From: Dactylorhiza incarnata
Taxonomy: Eukaryota; Streptophyta; Magnoliopsida; Asparagales; Orchidaceae
Reading direction: 5' to 3'
Assembly (NCBI GenBank): GCA_033032865.1
Contig: JAWHQI010000185.1
Location: 3,100,001 to 3,164,000 of the forward strand
Length of the DNA: 64,000 bases
Under the pieces are notes generated by a model. The model searched no databases and was not told the DNA's origin. It saw only the letters and a list, made by a program, of their open reading frames with translations. Made by a program: the position numbers and the translations under genes. Positions 10,519-23,055 of this stretch are shown here, piece after piece; the first letter of the stretch is position 1; the number at the start of each line of letters is the position of its first letter.

Positions 10519-10978
10519 TCACGCCCTCGGTCACGCCCGTGACCAAGGGCGTGTAACCTGAAGATCAGTCCAGAATCAATGCCACGCTGTTTGAACCAGT
10601 CCACACCAAGTCACGCCCCAGGTCATGCCCGTGACCCAAAGTCACGCCCGTGACCGGGGGCGTGTAATCTTAGAATCTTCCATGTAGAGCCGCCGTCGAG
10701 ACGTGGAGCTGCAGTCGAGAAGTCAACTTGAGTCACGCCCGTGACCCACATTTCACGGCCGTGACTTGCCTGCGTGATCTCTGCTTCGCGGCCGCGCCAA
10801 ATTCCAGCCCACGCCGCATTTAATGCAGCCATCCAAAGTCACCGCCGTGACCCAACATGTCACGCCCGTGACATGTCACTTTTCGCCGCGCTAGTCCAGA
10901 AAGCCCACGCCGCTGTCGGATCCGATGTGAATAGTGCAGTCACGCCCTTGGTCACGCTCGTGACCGAGGGCGTGTAAT
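10519..10978. repeat. CpG-rich dyad cluster in solo LTR S
   Basis: Repeated GTCACGCCCGTGAC-type dyads. The longest, at 10520-10553, pairs about 16-bp arms around a 2-nt loop with one mismatch. Others are at 10608-10665, 10732-10760, 10836-10873 and 10939-10978. The last lies 13-14 bp upstream of CTATAAATT. Confidence 0.85.
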
Positions 10979-10991
10979 CTGAAATTTTTTC

Positions 10992-11000
10992 CTATAAATT
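10992..11000 (+). promoter_or_regulatory. TATA box of solo LTR S
   Basis: CTATAAATT directly after the dyad cluster and before a pyrimidine-rich leader. Position and sequence fit a plant LTR promoter. Confidence 0.65.
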
Positions 11001-12105
11001 CAGAGGTTCTCCTTGAGTCCAGGGTTGAGAATTTTGGAGTGGGGGAGGTGCTGCTTCAGCCAATCCTGAGTATTTTTCACTTTCATGTTCATGTCCATTT
11101 TTCTTTCCTTTCATATTCTCTTCTTTTTCTCATGCAATGTACTAGCTTTCTTTCAATGCAATAGCCTAGTTTAAGTTTGTAACTTTATTTCTTCTAGCTT
11201 GCAATCTCCTTTCTTAAGGTTTGTAATAGTTTTCATTTAAATAAAAATTAGTTTGCTCTCTTTATTTGTCTTCCCCTTCCTTAGCTAATTTTTCTTATTA
11301 TGGAATTTCATTTTTCTTTCTCTTCCCCCTCCACCATGATTAACTAATCCTCATTAGTACTCGATCAAAATGATCCGAGGATGAGATGGACAAGTTATGA
11401 TTTTCTAAAGTTTTCTTTTTCCGTTTTTATAAACGCTTGAAGTACCCTTGATTTTTAATTAGTGAGGCCATATTATCGATGTATGGTTTTTGCTTATGTT
11501 TTCATACTTAGTTAGTCGAGAGGCTCAAGGTATGAATCGATCACTCAAGGGTAAAGAGAGTTGCACGCACCCCTCGAGAGAGGATGACGTAAATCTCCCG
11601 GATTTGAGTCAAATCCAATAGCGGGGTTCACTTCGTAAAGCAAGTTTTAGGTAATCGATTATAGGACGAGAGTACGGTTGATTTTTCCTAATCTTAGTTG
11701 AGCATTAACCTCGAGAGAGGCATATTCGAGCTTCGGGAACCTCCACGGTCAAGTAGTTCAATTTAAACGGAATTAGATTTATTCTCTTTTCACTTGTCTA
11801 TTCTCACTCCAAGGTGACTTTTGATTGAGTACTAGCCTCTTTTATCATCATCTAAACCCTTAATTTAGCTTGCAATTTCTCTTTTTCTAGCTAAGTAACC
11901 AAAACCCCAAAATATCATTAGATAAGATAATAACGACTTTCCTCAAAGTAGAAGTAATCAACGTGCCCCGTGGAATACGACCTTGGTATTTCTTAATATC
12001 CTATACTATAGACGATAAGGTACACTTGCCTTTATCGGATATAGTTTTGGAGAAAATCTTAAACCTTCACTAAATTTCAAAACGCAAAAAATCAATATCA
12101 GCAGC

Positions 12106-12153
12106 ACTACCACTCCGCCTACCTCGCTGAACTATGATTTTTGGGGCGTTACA
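12106..12153 (-). mobile_element. Element G, terminal part beyond solo LTR S
   Basis: Resumes G after the GCAGC duplication and ends GGGGCGTTACA at 12153. The next base belongs to copia element B, in the RNase H region, so G inserted into B. Confidence 0.7.
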
Positions 12154-14853
12154 TTTGGACAACCCTTTATATATCTCAAAATTCTTTTTAGTAAAATTAG
12201 ATGAGATTCTTTGGGGTTAACTTGGAATCTAGCACAAATGCATGTAGCAAACATTATATCAGGCCTACTATATGTTAAATAAAGTAAATAGCCAACAATT
12301 GATCTATATACCTTCTGATCAACAGGTTTCCCTGATTCATCAGCATCAACAACAGCATTTGAGGGCATGGTTGTTTTCATGGTGGAAGAATCAGACATAC
12401 CAAATCTTTTCACTAATTCCTTAGCATACTTAGATTGGGATATGAAGATTCCATTTGGAGTCTGCTTCACTTGAAGACCAAAGAAGTATGATAATTCACC
12501 CATACTACTCATTTCAAATTTAGATTGCAGTAGATTAGAAAATCTTTTGCATAAGTTTGAATCAGTAAAGCCAAAAATAATATCATCTACATATATTTGA
12601 ACTAGTAATGTTTGATTTTTGTGTATCCTGAAAAATAAAGTTTTGTCTACTATGCCTCTACAGAATTTATTCTCTAAAAGAAAACTAGCTAAAGTCTCAT
12701 ACCATGCTCTAGGAGTTTGTTTGAGACCATAAAGAGCTTTCTTAAGTTTAAATACAATAGAGGAATGAGTTGGAGAGATGAAACCTGGTGGTTGTTCCAC
12801 ATAGACTTCTTTTTTTATTTCTCCATTCAGGAATGCACTTTTTACATCCATTTGATAAACTTTGAATTTCTTGTATGCAGCAAATGCAAGGAAAATTCTG
12901 ATTGCTTCTAACCTTGCAACTGGTGCAAAAGTTTGATCATAGTCTATTCCTTCTTCTTGTGAATATCCTTGAGCTACTAGTCTAGCTTTGTTTCTTACAA
13001 TGTTGCCATCTGCATCTAGTTTATTCCTGTAAACCCACTTAGTTCTAATGAATGGATGGTATTTTGGTCTAGGAACCAAATCCCAAACTTTGTTTGTCTC
13101 AAACTGATTGAGCTCCTCTTGCATAGCAATGATCTAGTTGGGATCTTGTTCTGCATCTTGTAGGGATTGAGGTTCAATCTGAGAGAGAAAACAAGTGTGC
13201 ATCATATTCTGATTTACTTGATGTCTTGTTTGCACACCTGCTGAAATATCACCAATGATTTGAGATATAGGGTTATCTCTAACTGTGATGTGATCAACAG
13301 TTGGAGTGGGTTCAAAAATAATTTCCACTTGGGGACTTTGTTCAACTGTTATATCATGTGGAGGACCTGTTGTTATCTGTACTGAACTTTCAACAAAATC
13401 TGGGTGATTTTCTTCTTCACTTTCTTCAGCATTCTGATGTACAGGATTTAGAAATCCTTCTTTATGTAGAGATAATTGATCTAGCTGCTCACATAGTGTA
13501 GGTACCTGTAGATTTTCTATGGTAGAAGAATTCTTCTCCTTGTAAAACATATTAGTTTCATCAAAGGAAACATGCATAGATTCTTCTATTTTAAAAGAAG
13601 ATTTGTTATAAATCCTATATGCTTTGCTGATTAGTGAATAACCTAAGAAAATTCCTTCTTCAGATTTTGGTTCAAATTTCCTAAGGTATTTCTTATCATT
13701 ATTATGAACAAAACATCTACAGTCAAATGCTCTAAAATAGTTAACTTTAGGTTTCTTCCCTTAAAGTAACTCATAAGGAGTCTTACTCTTGAGTTTGTGT
13801 ATCAAACTTCTATTTAATACATAGTTTGCTGTGCTAACAGCCTCTGCCTAAAAAGATATGGGCAAATTAGCATCTGCAAGCAATGTTCTTGCTGATTCAA
13901 TTAGAGTTCTATTTTTCCTTTCAACTTCCCCATTTTGTTGAGGAGTTTTAGGAGCTGAGAAGCAATGCCTGATACCTTCCTTCTCACAGAATTCTTGCAT
14001 AAGAAGAGACTCAAACTCAGTGCCATGATCACTTCTGATCAATGCAACTTCAGTAGAGCACTCAATCTTTATGCTCTTAAGAAAGTCTGTAAGAACTTTA
14101 AAGTTATCTGACTTTTCTCTCAAAAAGAACACCCAAGTGAATCTAGAGAAGTCATCTACAATAACTAGAGTGTAAGACTTCCCCCCTAAACTCTTTGTTG
14201 TTATAGGTCCAAAAAAGTCCAAATTTAGCAAATATAAGATTCTAGGTGAATCACTTTTAGATAATGATTTAAAACTACTTTTAGTTTGCTTGCCTAGTTG
14301 ACATGCCCTACAAAGACCTTCTTTCTTGTATAAACCTAAAGGTAAACCTCTAACAAGATTGTACTTAGATAATTTAGCAATGGTCCTAAGGTTTACATGT
14401 CCTAATCTCTTATGCCAAAGTTCACTACATTTGCTTAATTCATTAAATAAACAAATTTCTGATGTAGATGAATTGAAATTTACTAAATATATATTACCCT
14501 GCATAATACCTGATAAAATAATAACATTATCAGCAGATTTAATAAGGCATTTCAATTTATTAAAGGTTACCTGATACCCTTCAGCACATAATTGACTAAT
14601 GCTAATGAGGTTGTGCTTCAGTCCCTTGACATAAGCTACCTCTTTGAAGGTGACTTCTCCAACCTTGACTCTTCCATAGCCTCTGGTCTGTCCACAGTTG
14701 GAGTCTCCAAATATAACTTTTGGTCCAAGCTTTTCCTTGTAGTTGTTCAGGTTGACCTTATTTCCTGTCATATATTTTGAACAGCCACTGTCCAAATACC
14801 ATTTTTCATTTATTCTTGGACAGCTATGTACGTGCAAAAACAGAAAAAACAAT
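12154..14853 (-). pseudogene. pol: Copia element B pol (protease, integrase, RT; truncated and broken)
   Basis: Ty1/copia order on the minus strand. The protease is WYLDSGC near 14790. The gag-pre-integrase zinc region is near 14430-14290. The integrase core has LDFFGPI, IRSDHGTEF and NGEVERKNR. A linker follows, then RT with YVDDIIFG near 12580. The frame is interrupted by a stop at 13848 (TTT TAG after the integrase core), by further breaks between 13578 and 13847, and by a TAG at about 13134 just before RT. RNase H is cut off at 12153 by element G, so the C-terminus and 3' LTR of B are outside the window. Identity to C is very high throughout, so B and C are one family. Confidence 0.9.
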
Positions 14854-16881
14854 CTATTTGTTCCTGACCCAGATTACCTTGGGTCTTTTTGTATTTCCAT
14901 GAAGATCTGAAATAAAAGACATTTCATGTTGGTCCTCGTAACCTTTTGGATGATATCTCCTGGGAGGTATTATCCATTCAGTGAAAGGATTGATAGAATG
15001 TGAAGAATGAGAATTGTTCAGATTTGCTGTATAGTTTCTGTTCGATGAACTGGGCTGAGTTCGTCGAGCCCCATTCATATAATGACTATATAGAAAATCT
15101 GTCTTTAGAGTTCGTCGAGCTGTGTTCAACGAAGTGGATGCATTTCGTCGAGCTCGGTTCGACAAATTCTGCTGAATTCTGCTATTCTCGACAGTCTTAC
15201 TTGAAATGTTTTTATTTACTCCTACAACCTCTTTGCTCTTAGCAGAGATGAATTTTATAGGTGTAGAGAGTATGTTCTTCTTAATCAGATGTGGCTCACT
15301 TGATGAAGCACCCAAGCCTAGTTTGTTATTAAGTCTAGCATTTACTGTGCTTGTTATGTCCATCAGTTTGATGCTTCTCCCATTTAGGGATTCTTCAAAC
15401 TTTTTGGCTTCAGACAACTTGCTCTCAATGAGAACAACATGTTCCCTGGAGGCAGCCAAATCTTTCTTAAGATTTACATTTTCTTCACTTATATTTTTCA
15501 TTTCAGCTAGCTTACTTCTAAGTGAGATTATTTCTTTCTCAGATTTGAGTAAGTCTAAGCAAAGAACCTTGAATTCAGCTTTGAATTCAATTGAAGTAAA
15601 ATCAAAGTTAGATATTACCTGATCAACATCAATTTCTGCTTCTAATTCTGATTCTTCTTCATCAGAATTGTTGGCTAAGGCATTGATTGACATCATGCAG
15701 AAGCTCTTCTCTTCTTCATTATCTTCATCATCACTGGATGAAGAAGAATCTGCTGACTCACTGCTTGAGTCATAAATTGCCATCAGACAATGGTCATTTT
15801 CTTTTGTTTCTTCTTCATCATCTGAAGAACTGGATGACTGTTCTGATTCAGTTTCACTCTAGGTTTCTGCTACAAATCCTCTTCCCTTCTTTTTGTGCTT
15901 GTGGGAGGAAGACTTGCTGGATTGAATTCTTTCTTTTTATTCTTTTCTCTTATCCTTCTTCTGATTTTCTGGACAATCTGGCAGAATATGTCCAGGTTTC
16001 CTGCAACCATAACAAATGATTTCTTTAGAATTTGATTTGTCGTACCTTGGCTTTTTATGGCTCCTGGATGACTTTTTCCTGAAGTCTTTTCTTGACATCT
16101 TGTAGAATCTTTGGTCAAGTAGGCTCATGAACTCCTCATCCCTTGGAGATTTTTCTTCTTCATCAGCTGCTTTGAAAGCAATATTCTTTTCTCTCTTTAT
16201 TGCTGGAGATGAAGTAGATGATTCAGCTTCCCTGGATTTGATGAGCTGCTCATAGTATTTGAGCTTGCCCAACAAAGTTTCAGTGGTAATCTCATTGAAG
16301 CTTCTGGCTTCCTTGATTGGCCAGATTCTAGAATCTCATGTGCTGGGGAAGCACATTAAGATCTTGTCATTGACTTCAGTGATTGAGATCACTTTTTCCA
16401 AGGTCTTCAGCTCATTTATTATGAGGCTGAGCCTATTGTACATATCAGCTACTATTTCATTTTCTCCTTTCTTGAAATTCTCATACTGAGAAATAAGATG
16501 TGATCTCCTATCTTTCCTTTCATCAGCAGATCCCTCAACCCTGTTGTTGAGAGAAATCCATATTTCTCTTGCTGAGGTGCATTCCACCACTCTTTGAAAA
16601 TATCATCAGACATTATTTGAGCCAGAATATTCATTGCTTTTGCATCAGCACTACTTTGCTTTTTCTGGGTTTCAGTCCATTCAGGAGGTGGAACATCACT
16701 ATTGTTAGTAGTGGTTCCAGTACTTGCTGCTGCTGTAGGTGTTGGAGGCCCTGTCAAAATTACATTAAAAATTTCTTCATCAATTGAGTTCATATAACCT
16801 AATCCTTGCTTTCCACAGTGCAAACTTACTGAGATTGCACATAGGAGGTCTTGTGCTAGAATACTCTTTGTTTTGTGCCAT
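14854..16881 (-). pseudogene. gag: Copia element B gag (frameshifted)
   Basis: Starts ATG at 16881 with MAQNKEYSSTRPPMCNL. Compared with C, a 2-nt deletion near 16797, a 1-nt deletion near 16600, a TGA in the conserved FPST region near 16336 and a TAA near 15937 break it. It contains the copia UBN2-type gag domain, a CCHC knuckle (CYGCRKPGHILPDC near 16000), a Ser/Asp/Glu-rich acidic segment (15840-15650) and a coiled coil (15600-15360). The C-terminal part (15190-15030) is encoded by the CGTCGA-type repeats also found in the LTRs. A TAG at 14854-14856, shared in position with C and D, ends the frame. Confidence 0.87.
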
Positions 16882-16979
16882 GAGTTTTTAACAGAAAATA
16901 AAATAAAAACACTAAAAGAATTTAAGATCTAATTGATCTTTGTGATCCAGGTGTTAGCTTGTAAATAAGATCAACAGCC

Positions 16980-16990
16980 CTCTGATACCA
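16980..16990 (-). other. Primer-binding site of copia B (initiator tRNA-Met type)
   Basis: The minus strand reads TGGTATCAGAG, two bases from the LTR edge. This is the usual plant copia primer site, complementary to initiator tRNA-Met. Confidence 0.9.
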
Positions 16991-16992
16991 AT

Positions 16993-18855
16993 TGAAAGTG
17001 GAGGTTAGATCTTAAATTAACTCTAGAGGGGGGGGTGGGGAAGTTTAAAACTTTTCCCTTAGTTTTATAGCGGAATTGAAAATACTGATATAAGTATATG
17101 TGTATAAAGTGAGTGATAAATAAAAACTGAAACAAATGAATATTGAAAATAGCACACAGCACAACACAGAAAAGAAATCAAACACAGAGGACACAAGGAG
17201 CTATAGTAGTTCCCCACTAAACTTGGGTATGTATACTCTTCTACCACCCTTGGTAGGAATCTACTAGGATTTTTGATCAGGTGCCCTCACACCAATGAGC
17301 TTTTGATAAGGTGCCCAAAAACCAACTAGATTTTTTGATCAAGTGTCTTGCCACCAATGGGGTAAACTTTTGAAGGGAGTTTTAACCCTGTACAGAATGA
17401 GATGGAGAGGGGTTTAGATGTTCTTCTCTGTCAAGATGTATAGAGAAGACTCTAGTGGATGTTGATGTAGAAAAGAACTCCTTTATCTGATATGAGATGT
17501 TTGACAGTTAATTTTGCTGGAGCTTTTCTTTTTGAAGAAATGATCTTCCTGTAGCAGATAAATCTGGAAGAAAGAGTTCTTCAGAAATTTGTGTTGCTCT
17601 TTTGAAAGATCTATGCTTGCAGCTAATGACTGAGAGAATAATGTTGATGTTGTTCTCAGTTGAATGAAGTTGCTGTTGTTGAGGAAGAAGAAGATGATTT
17701 GTATTCATGTTCTTCTTTTTCTTCTCTTACCGAAGCTTTCTCCTTTCTAGATTCTTATTTTGCAGCAGGAAATTTGAGAGATAGTGTTGAAGATGTTCTC
17801 AGAAAAATGTGTGCTGCTGGAGGAGGTTGAAGATGAAGTTTTGTTCTCTGAAAAAATGCTGAGCAAGAAGAAGATGAAGATCTATGTGTTTTTGTTCTTC
17901 TATTCTTCCTGTATATTTCTCTCTTTCTTTTTCTGTACTAAAGAACTGACGTGAAAGCTGTGAATTAATCTGCTATATTTTCTTTCCTTTTCTTTTGAAA
18001 ATCTCTGACAGATATTAATTGCAGATCCCTTAAATTAAGGAATATAATACGCTGAAGAGTTATTTTGAAAACATAAAACTGCTGCGCCGTTTAATTCTTT
18101 CCTTTTCCATGAATATGTCCTTTTCCGAGGAAATGTCAACGGCTATAACTTGAATAAATAAGGGAAATATATTTTCCTTACTTGATCTGATGGAAAGAGT
18201 CGTTGTTGTCGTCGATCTGAGTTCAGAGAATGAATAAATATAATATTCTGAAATAAATCTGAACTTAAATTAATAATTCTTCGATCTGAATAAAATTCAT
18301 CGAACGCAGATTCATCGACCTCAAGATTTTCGTCGAACACAAAATTTACATCATCCACCTCAATTGAATCTTGCTGGAATAATTAATTTTGTTGATCTGT
18401 GAAAACTTTCGTCGAACTGAAGGTACTCGTCGAACTTAGATTCGTCAACCAGAAGTATTCATTGACCGTTGAGCCTGGATAAAATCGTCGACCACTGAGC
18501 TTGAACAAAATCGTCGACCGCTGAATATAATTAGTCGAGCGCTGCACTTAGACAAATTCTTCGACCGCTGAGCGGGTTCGTTGAGCGCAAGCGTCATTCG
18601 TCGAATGCAGAGAACATGTCATTCGCTGAGCGCAGAATGCAAGCCATTCGTCGAACGCAAAGAGCTTGCCGTTCGTCGAACGCAGATAGTCGTTCGTCGA
18701 ACGCAGTGTGGAGTTCGTCGAATGCAGAATCTGAATGAATTCTCTAGTTCTAACAGCCAAAACTCTTGACCCATAAACTATACATTGGTGTCAACTTTGT
18801 CCTTAGTCAACATATAGTGATCCTAGCCTAAATCAGAAATAGGGTTGTTCCAACA
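16993..18855 (-). repeat. Shared LTR between copia B and copia C (1863 bp)
   Basis: Begins TGAAAGTGG beside the primer site of B and ends TTGTTCCAACA beside the polypurine tract of C (18856-18868). It is therefore the 5' LTR of B and the 3' LTR of C at once. A CGTCGA-rich dyad cluster lies at 18400-18740. A run of Gs at 17030 marks a length-variable site. Confidence 0.92.
18400..18740. repeat. TTCGTCGAACGC-type repeat cluster in the B/C shared LTR
   Basis: Many copies of TTCGTCGAA, GTCGACC and GTTCGTCGAACGC-like motifs with CpG-to-TpG/CpA variants, spaced about 20-30 bp. The right-hand C LTR lacks about 50 bp of this array (compare 26735-26765), so copy number changes between LTRs. Confidence 0.85.
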
Positions 18856-19841
18856 ATCTCCCTCTATTTGGGTTAGGACACTATTTGACAAAAATTGAAA
18901 AATAAACAAACACTAAAACAGCAAAAACAACAGAGCATGAATATATCTGATATTATTTTAAATATTTTATCAGATATAAAATGAATAATACTCTGAGTTT
19001 TGAAACATTTCAATAAAAATAAAACTAATAGAAATACAAACAGAACCTTTGATTTTTCTGAATTCTACCTTCTGAATTCTGAAATTCTGATTTTATCTGA
19101 TTTTGTCTTGTTCTGAATTCTGTTCTGTAACTGAACTGTATCTGCTATGTAAATCAGCTTTCTGAATATGTTCTAAAATGAAATTATTATCTTCTGAATA
19201 TGTTATCTGCTGCTTCTTTTAAATCCAAAACAGTATTCTGAATCTGCAATCTGCTTTCTACTTCTGAACAGCTTTATAATTTTGATTAGTTGTGCTGTAG
19301 CAATAACTGATACTGAAATTGCTATATCAAAATTCTTCTTCTGAGCTGTATCTGCATCTAAACTTTATCATGAACTATATCTGAATTTTTCTGAAACAGA
19401 AACTGCAATCAGCAAACTGCTGTAAGCTTTATCAAGCTTTTCTTCATACATCAAATCCCCCTGAGAGTGTCTCCCCTTGAGACTGGAGGTTCTTCAGCTT
19501 TCTTGCTTTCCTAGTTCATAGAACAACTCCCCCTGAGCAAAACACTGCATCAAATGGAGCTTGTTCATACAAACTTCTCCCCCTGCCTAGTTCAGGAAGG
19601 CCTGAAGCTAGGCCCCTTGAAGAAGGGTCATTTAATGGAGGTAGGGAAGGATGCAAGATTTATATTGTTGTTGTTCCTACACAAGAAAATAGAGATCAAG
19701 TGCAAATGGAACTAGAAAGAGAAACAATTCTTTAGATATTCAGCTATAATAAAAAAATTTATTAATGATGACAGGCTGAAATAAAAAGCTTCAGAAAACC
19801 TGAGTTCAATAAAGAGAGGGGTAAGTAGAAAACTTAATTTT
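18856..19841 (-). other. Copia C 3' non-coding region with polypurine tract and hairpin
   Basis: The polypurine tract AATAGAGGGAGAT (minus) at 18856-18868 abuts the LTR. The rest is U-rich non-coding sequence. Extra G-rich purine tracts occur at about 19455-19590, and a conserved hairpin CCTAG-TTCAGG...CCTGAA-G-CTAGG at 19586-19612, which is also in D (43442-43469). Confidence 0.8.
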
Positions 19842-22800
19842 TTAACAGATTGAATCTCCATCTATCATACCTAGCTGATTTATAAAGAAGATATGTTTCT
19901 TTTCATTCAAGGGCTTGGTGAAAATGTCAGCTCTTTGCAAATCAGTAGAGATGAACTGTATGCAAATTTGTTTTTATCCACATTATCCCTAAGGAAGTGG
20001 TGCCTAATTTCTATGTGTTTAGTCCTACTATGGAGAACTGGATTTTGTGCTATAGATATTGCACTAGCGTTGTCACAAAATATAATTGAATTATTTAAGT
20101 TGACACCATAGTCTAGGAGCTGATTTTCTATCCACAATATCTGTGAGCAGCAACTGCATGCAGCTATGTATTCAGCTTCAATTGTTGATGTAGACACAGA
20201 TGTTTGTTTCTTACAAAACCAAGACACAAGCCTATCACCAAGAAACTGACAAGTTCCTGATGTGCTTTTCCTGTCTACTCTGCATCCACCATAATCTGAA
20301 TCTGAGAATCCAGTTAATTCAAATTCAGATATTGTTGGATACCAAAGTCCTAGATTTCGACAACCCTTTATATATCTCAAAATTCTTTTTACTAAAATTA
20401 GATGAGATTCTTTGGGGTTAACTTGAAATCTTGCACAAATGCATGTAGCAAACATTATATCAGGCCTACTAGCTGTTAAATAAAGTAAAGAGCCAACAAT
20501 TGCTCTATATACCTTCTGATCAACAGGTTTCCCTGATTCTTCAGCATCAACAATAGCATTTGAGGGCATGGGTGTTTTCATGGTGGAAGAATCAGACATA
20601 CCAAATCTTTTCACTAATTCCTTTGCATACTTAGATTGGGATATAAAGATTCCATTTGGAGCCTGCTTCACTTGAAAACCAAAGAAGTATGATAATTCAC
20701 CCATACTACTCATTTCAAATTTAGATTGCATTAGATTAGAAAATCTTTTGCATAAGTTTGAATCAGTAGAGCCAAAAATAATATCATCTACATATATTTG
20801 AACTAGTAATGTTTGATTTTTGTGTATCCTGAAAAATAAAGTTTTGTCTACTATGCCTCTACAGAATTTATTCTCTAAAAGAAAACTAGCTAAAGTCTCA
20901 TACCATGCTCTAGGAGCTTGTTTGAGACCATAAAGAGCTTTCTTAAGCAGAAATACAATAGAGAAATGAGTTGGAGAGATGAAACCTGGTGGTTGTTCCA
21001 CATGGACTTCGTTTTTGATTTCTCCATTCAGGAATGCACTTTTTACATCCATTTGATAAACTTTGAATTTCTTGTATGCAACAAATGCAAGGAAAATTCT
21101 AATTGCTTCTAACCTTGCAACTGGTGCAAAAGTTTGATCATAGTCTATTCCTTCTTCTTGTGAATATCCTTGAGCTACTAGTCTAGCTTTGTTTCTTATA
21201 ATGTTGCCATCTGCATCTAGTTTATTCCTGTAGACCCACTTAGTTCCAATGACAGGATGGTCTTTTGGTCTAGGAACCAAATCCAAAACTTTGTTTGTCT
21301 CAAACTGATTGAGCTCCTCTTGCATAGCAATGAGCCAGTTGGGATCTTGTTCTGCATCTTGTAGGGATTGAGGTTCAATCTTAAAGAGAAAACAAGTGTG
21401 CATCATATTCTAATTTACTTGATGTCTTGTTTGTACACCTGCTAAAATATCACCAATGATTTGAGATATTGGGTGTTCTCTAACTGTGATGTGATCAACA
21501 GTTGGAGTGGGTTCAGCAATAATTTCCACTTGGGGAATTTGTTCAGCTGTTATATCCTGTGGAGGATGATCTGTTGTTATCTGTACTGAACTTTCAGCAA
21601 AATCTGGGTGATTTTCTTCTTCACTTTCTTCATCATTCTGCTGTACAGTATTTAGAATTCCTTCTTTATGTAGAGCTAATTGATCTAGCTGCTCACATAG
21701 TGTAGGTACCTGTAGATTTTCTATGGTAGAAGAATTCTTCTCCTTGTAAAACATATTAGTTTCATCAAAGGAAACATGCATAGATTCTTCTATTTTAAGA
21801 GAAGATTTGTTATAAATCCTATATGCTTTGCTGATTAGTGAATAACCTAAGAAAATTCCTTCTTCAGATTTTGGTTCAAATTTCCTGAGGTATTTCTTAT
21901 CATTATTATGAACAAAACATCTACAGCCAAATGCTCTAAAATAGTTAACTTTAGATTTCTTCCCTTTAAGTAACTCATAAGGAGTCTTACCCTTAAGTTT
22001 GTGTATCAAACTTCTATTTAATACATAGTTTGTTGTGCTAACAGCCTCTACCCAAAAAGATAGGGGCAAATTAGCATCTGCAAGTAATGTTCTTGCTGAT
22101 TCAATTAGAGTTCTATTTTTCCTTTCAACTACCCCATTTTGTTGAGGAGTTCTAGGAGCTGAGAAGCAATGCCTGATACCTTCCTTCCCACGGAATTCTT
22201 TCATAAGAAGAGACTCAAACTCAGTGCCATGATCACTTCTGATCAATGCAACTTCAGTAGAGTACTCAATCTTTATGCTCTTAAGAAAGTCTGTAAGAAC
22301 TTTAAAGTTATCTGACTTTTCTCTCAAAAAGAACACCCAAGTGAATCTGGATAAGTCATCTACAATAACTTGAGTTTAAGACTTACCCCCTAAACTCTTT
22401 GTTGCTATAGGTCCAAGAAGGTCCTAATGTAGCAAATATAAGATTCTAGGTGAATCACTTTTAGATAATTATTTAAAACAACTTTTAGTTTGCTTGCCTA
22501 GTTGGCATGCCCTACAAAGACCTTCTTTCTTGTACGAACCTAATGGTAAACCTCTAACAAGATTGTCCTTAGATAATTTAGCAATGGTCCTAAGGTTTAC
22601 ATGTCATAATCTCTTATGCCAAAGTTCACTAGGTTTGCTTAATTCATTAAATAAACAAATTTCTGATGTAGATGAATTGAAATTTACTAAATATATATTA
22701 CCCTGCCTAATACCTGATAAAACAATAACATTATCAGCAGATTTAATAAGGCATTTCAATTTATTAAAGGTTACCTGATACCCTTCATCACATCATTGAC

Positions 22801-23055
22801 TTATGCTGATGAGGTTGTGCTTCAGTCCCTTGACATAAGCTACCTCTTTGAAGGTGAATTCTCCAACTTTACTCTTCCATAGCCTTTGGTCTGTCCATAG
22901 TTGGAGTCTCCAAATATAACTTTTGGTCCAAGCATTGCCTTGTAGTTGTTCAGGTTGACCTTGTTTCCTGTCATATGTTTTGAATAGCCACTGTCCAAAT
23001 ACCATTTTTCATTTATTCTTGGACAGCTATGTACCTGCAAAAACAAAAAAACAAT
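19842..23055 (-). pseudogene. pol: Copia element C pol (RT-RNase H frame long, integrase and protease broken)
   Basis: RT and RNase H are open over 499 residues up to 21406, with YVDDIIFG and an RNase H region ending in [11 protein letters not shown]. The last codons, to the TAA at 19842, are out of frame with the rest. Upstream, a CAG-to-TAG change at about 21407-21409 separates the 308-residue integrase/linker frame (21410-22336). Integrase core residues (IRSDHGTEF, NGVVERKNR) are intact. The protease part (WYLDSGYSKHM at about 23000) is split by a small deletion near 22865, and stops occur near 22375. Confidence 0.88.

Larger units (their letters stand above)
10346..12100 (+). mobile_element. 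Solo LTR S (1755 bp) with perfect target-site duplication
   Basis: Starts TGATAAGTAG and ends ATCAATATCA, so it has TGATA/TATCA inverted ends. It is flanked by GCAGC on both sides (10341-10345 and 12101-12105). There is no internal region, so the element was reduced to one LTR by LTR-LTR recombination. Plus orientation is inferred from the order of the dyad cluster (10519-10978), the TATA box CTATAAATT (10992-11000) and a pyrimidine-rich leader. The family is not identified, but the U5-like tail resembles plant Ty3 LTRs. Confidence 0.92.

Noticed and set aside
15206..15622. Plus-strand Ser/Leu-rich frames opposite copia gag (also 23335-23754, 39009-39542)
   Set aside because: Antisense shadows of the gag coiled coil, recurring because the gag sequences are homologous.
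16980..16990. tRNA genes at TGGTATCAGAG and TGGCGCCGTTGCC sites
   Set aside because: Only the short 3' complement is present, next to LTRs, so these are primer-binding sites.
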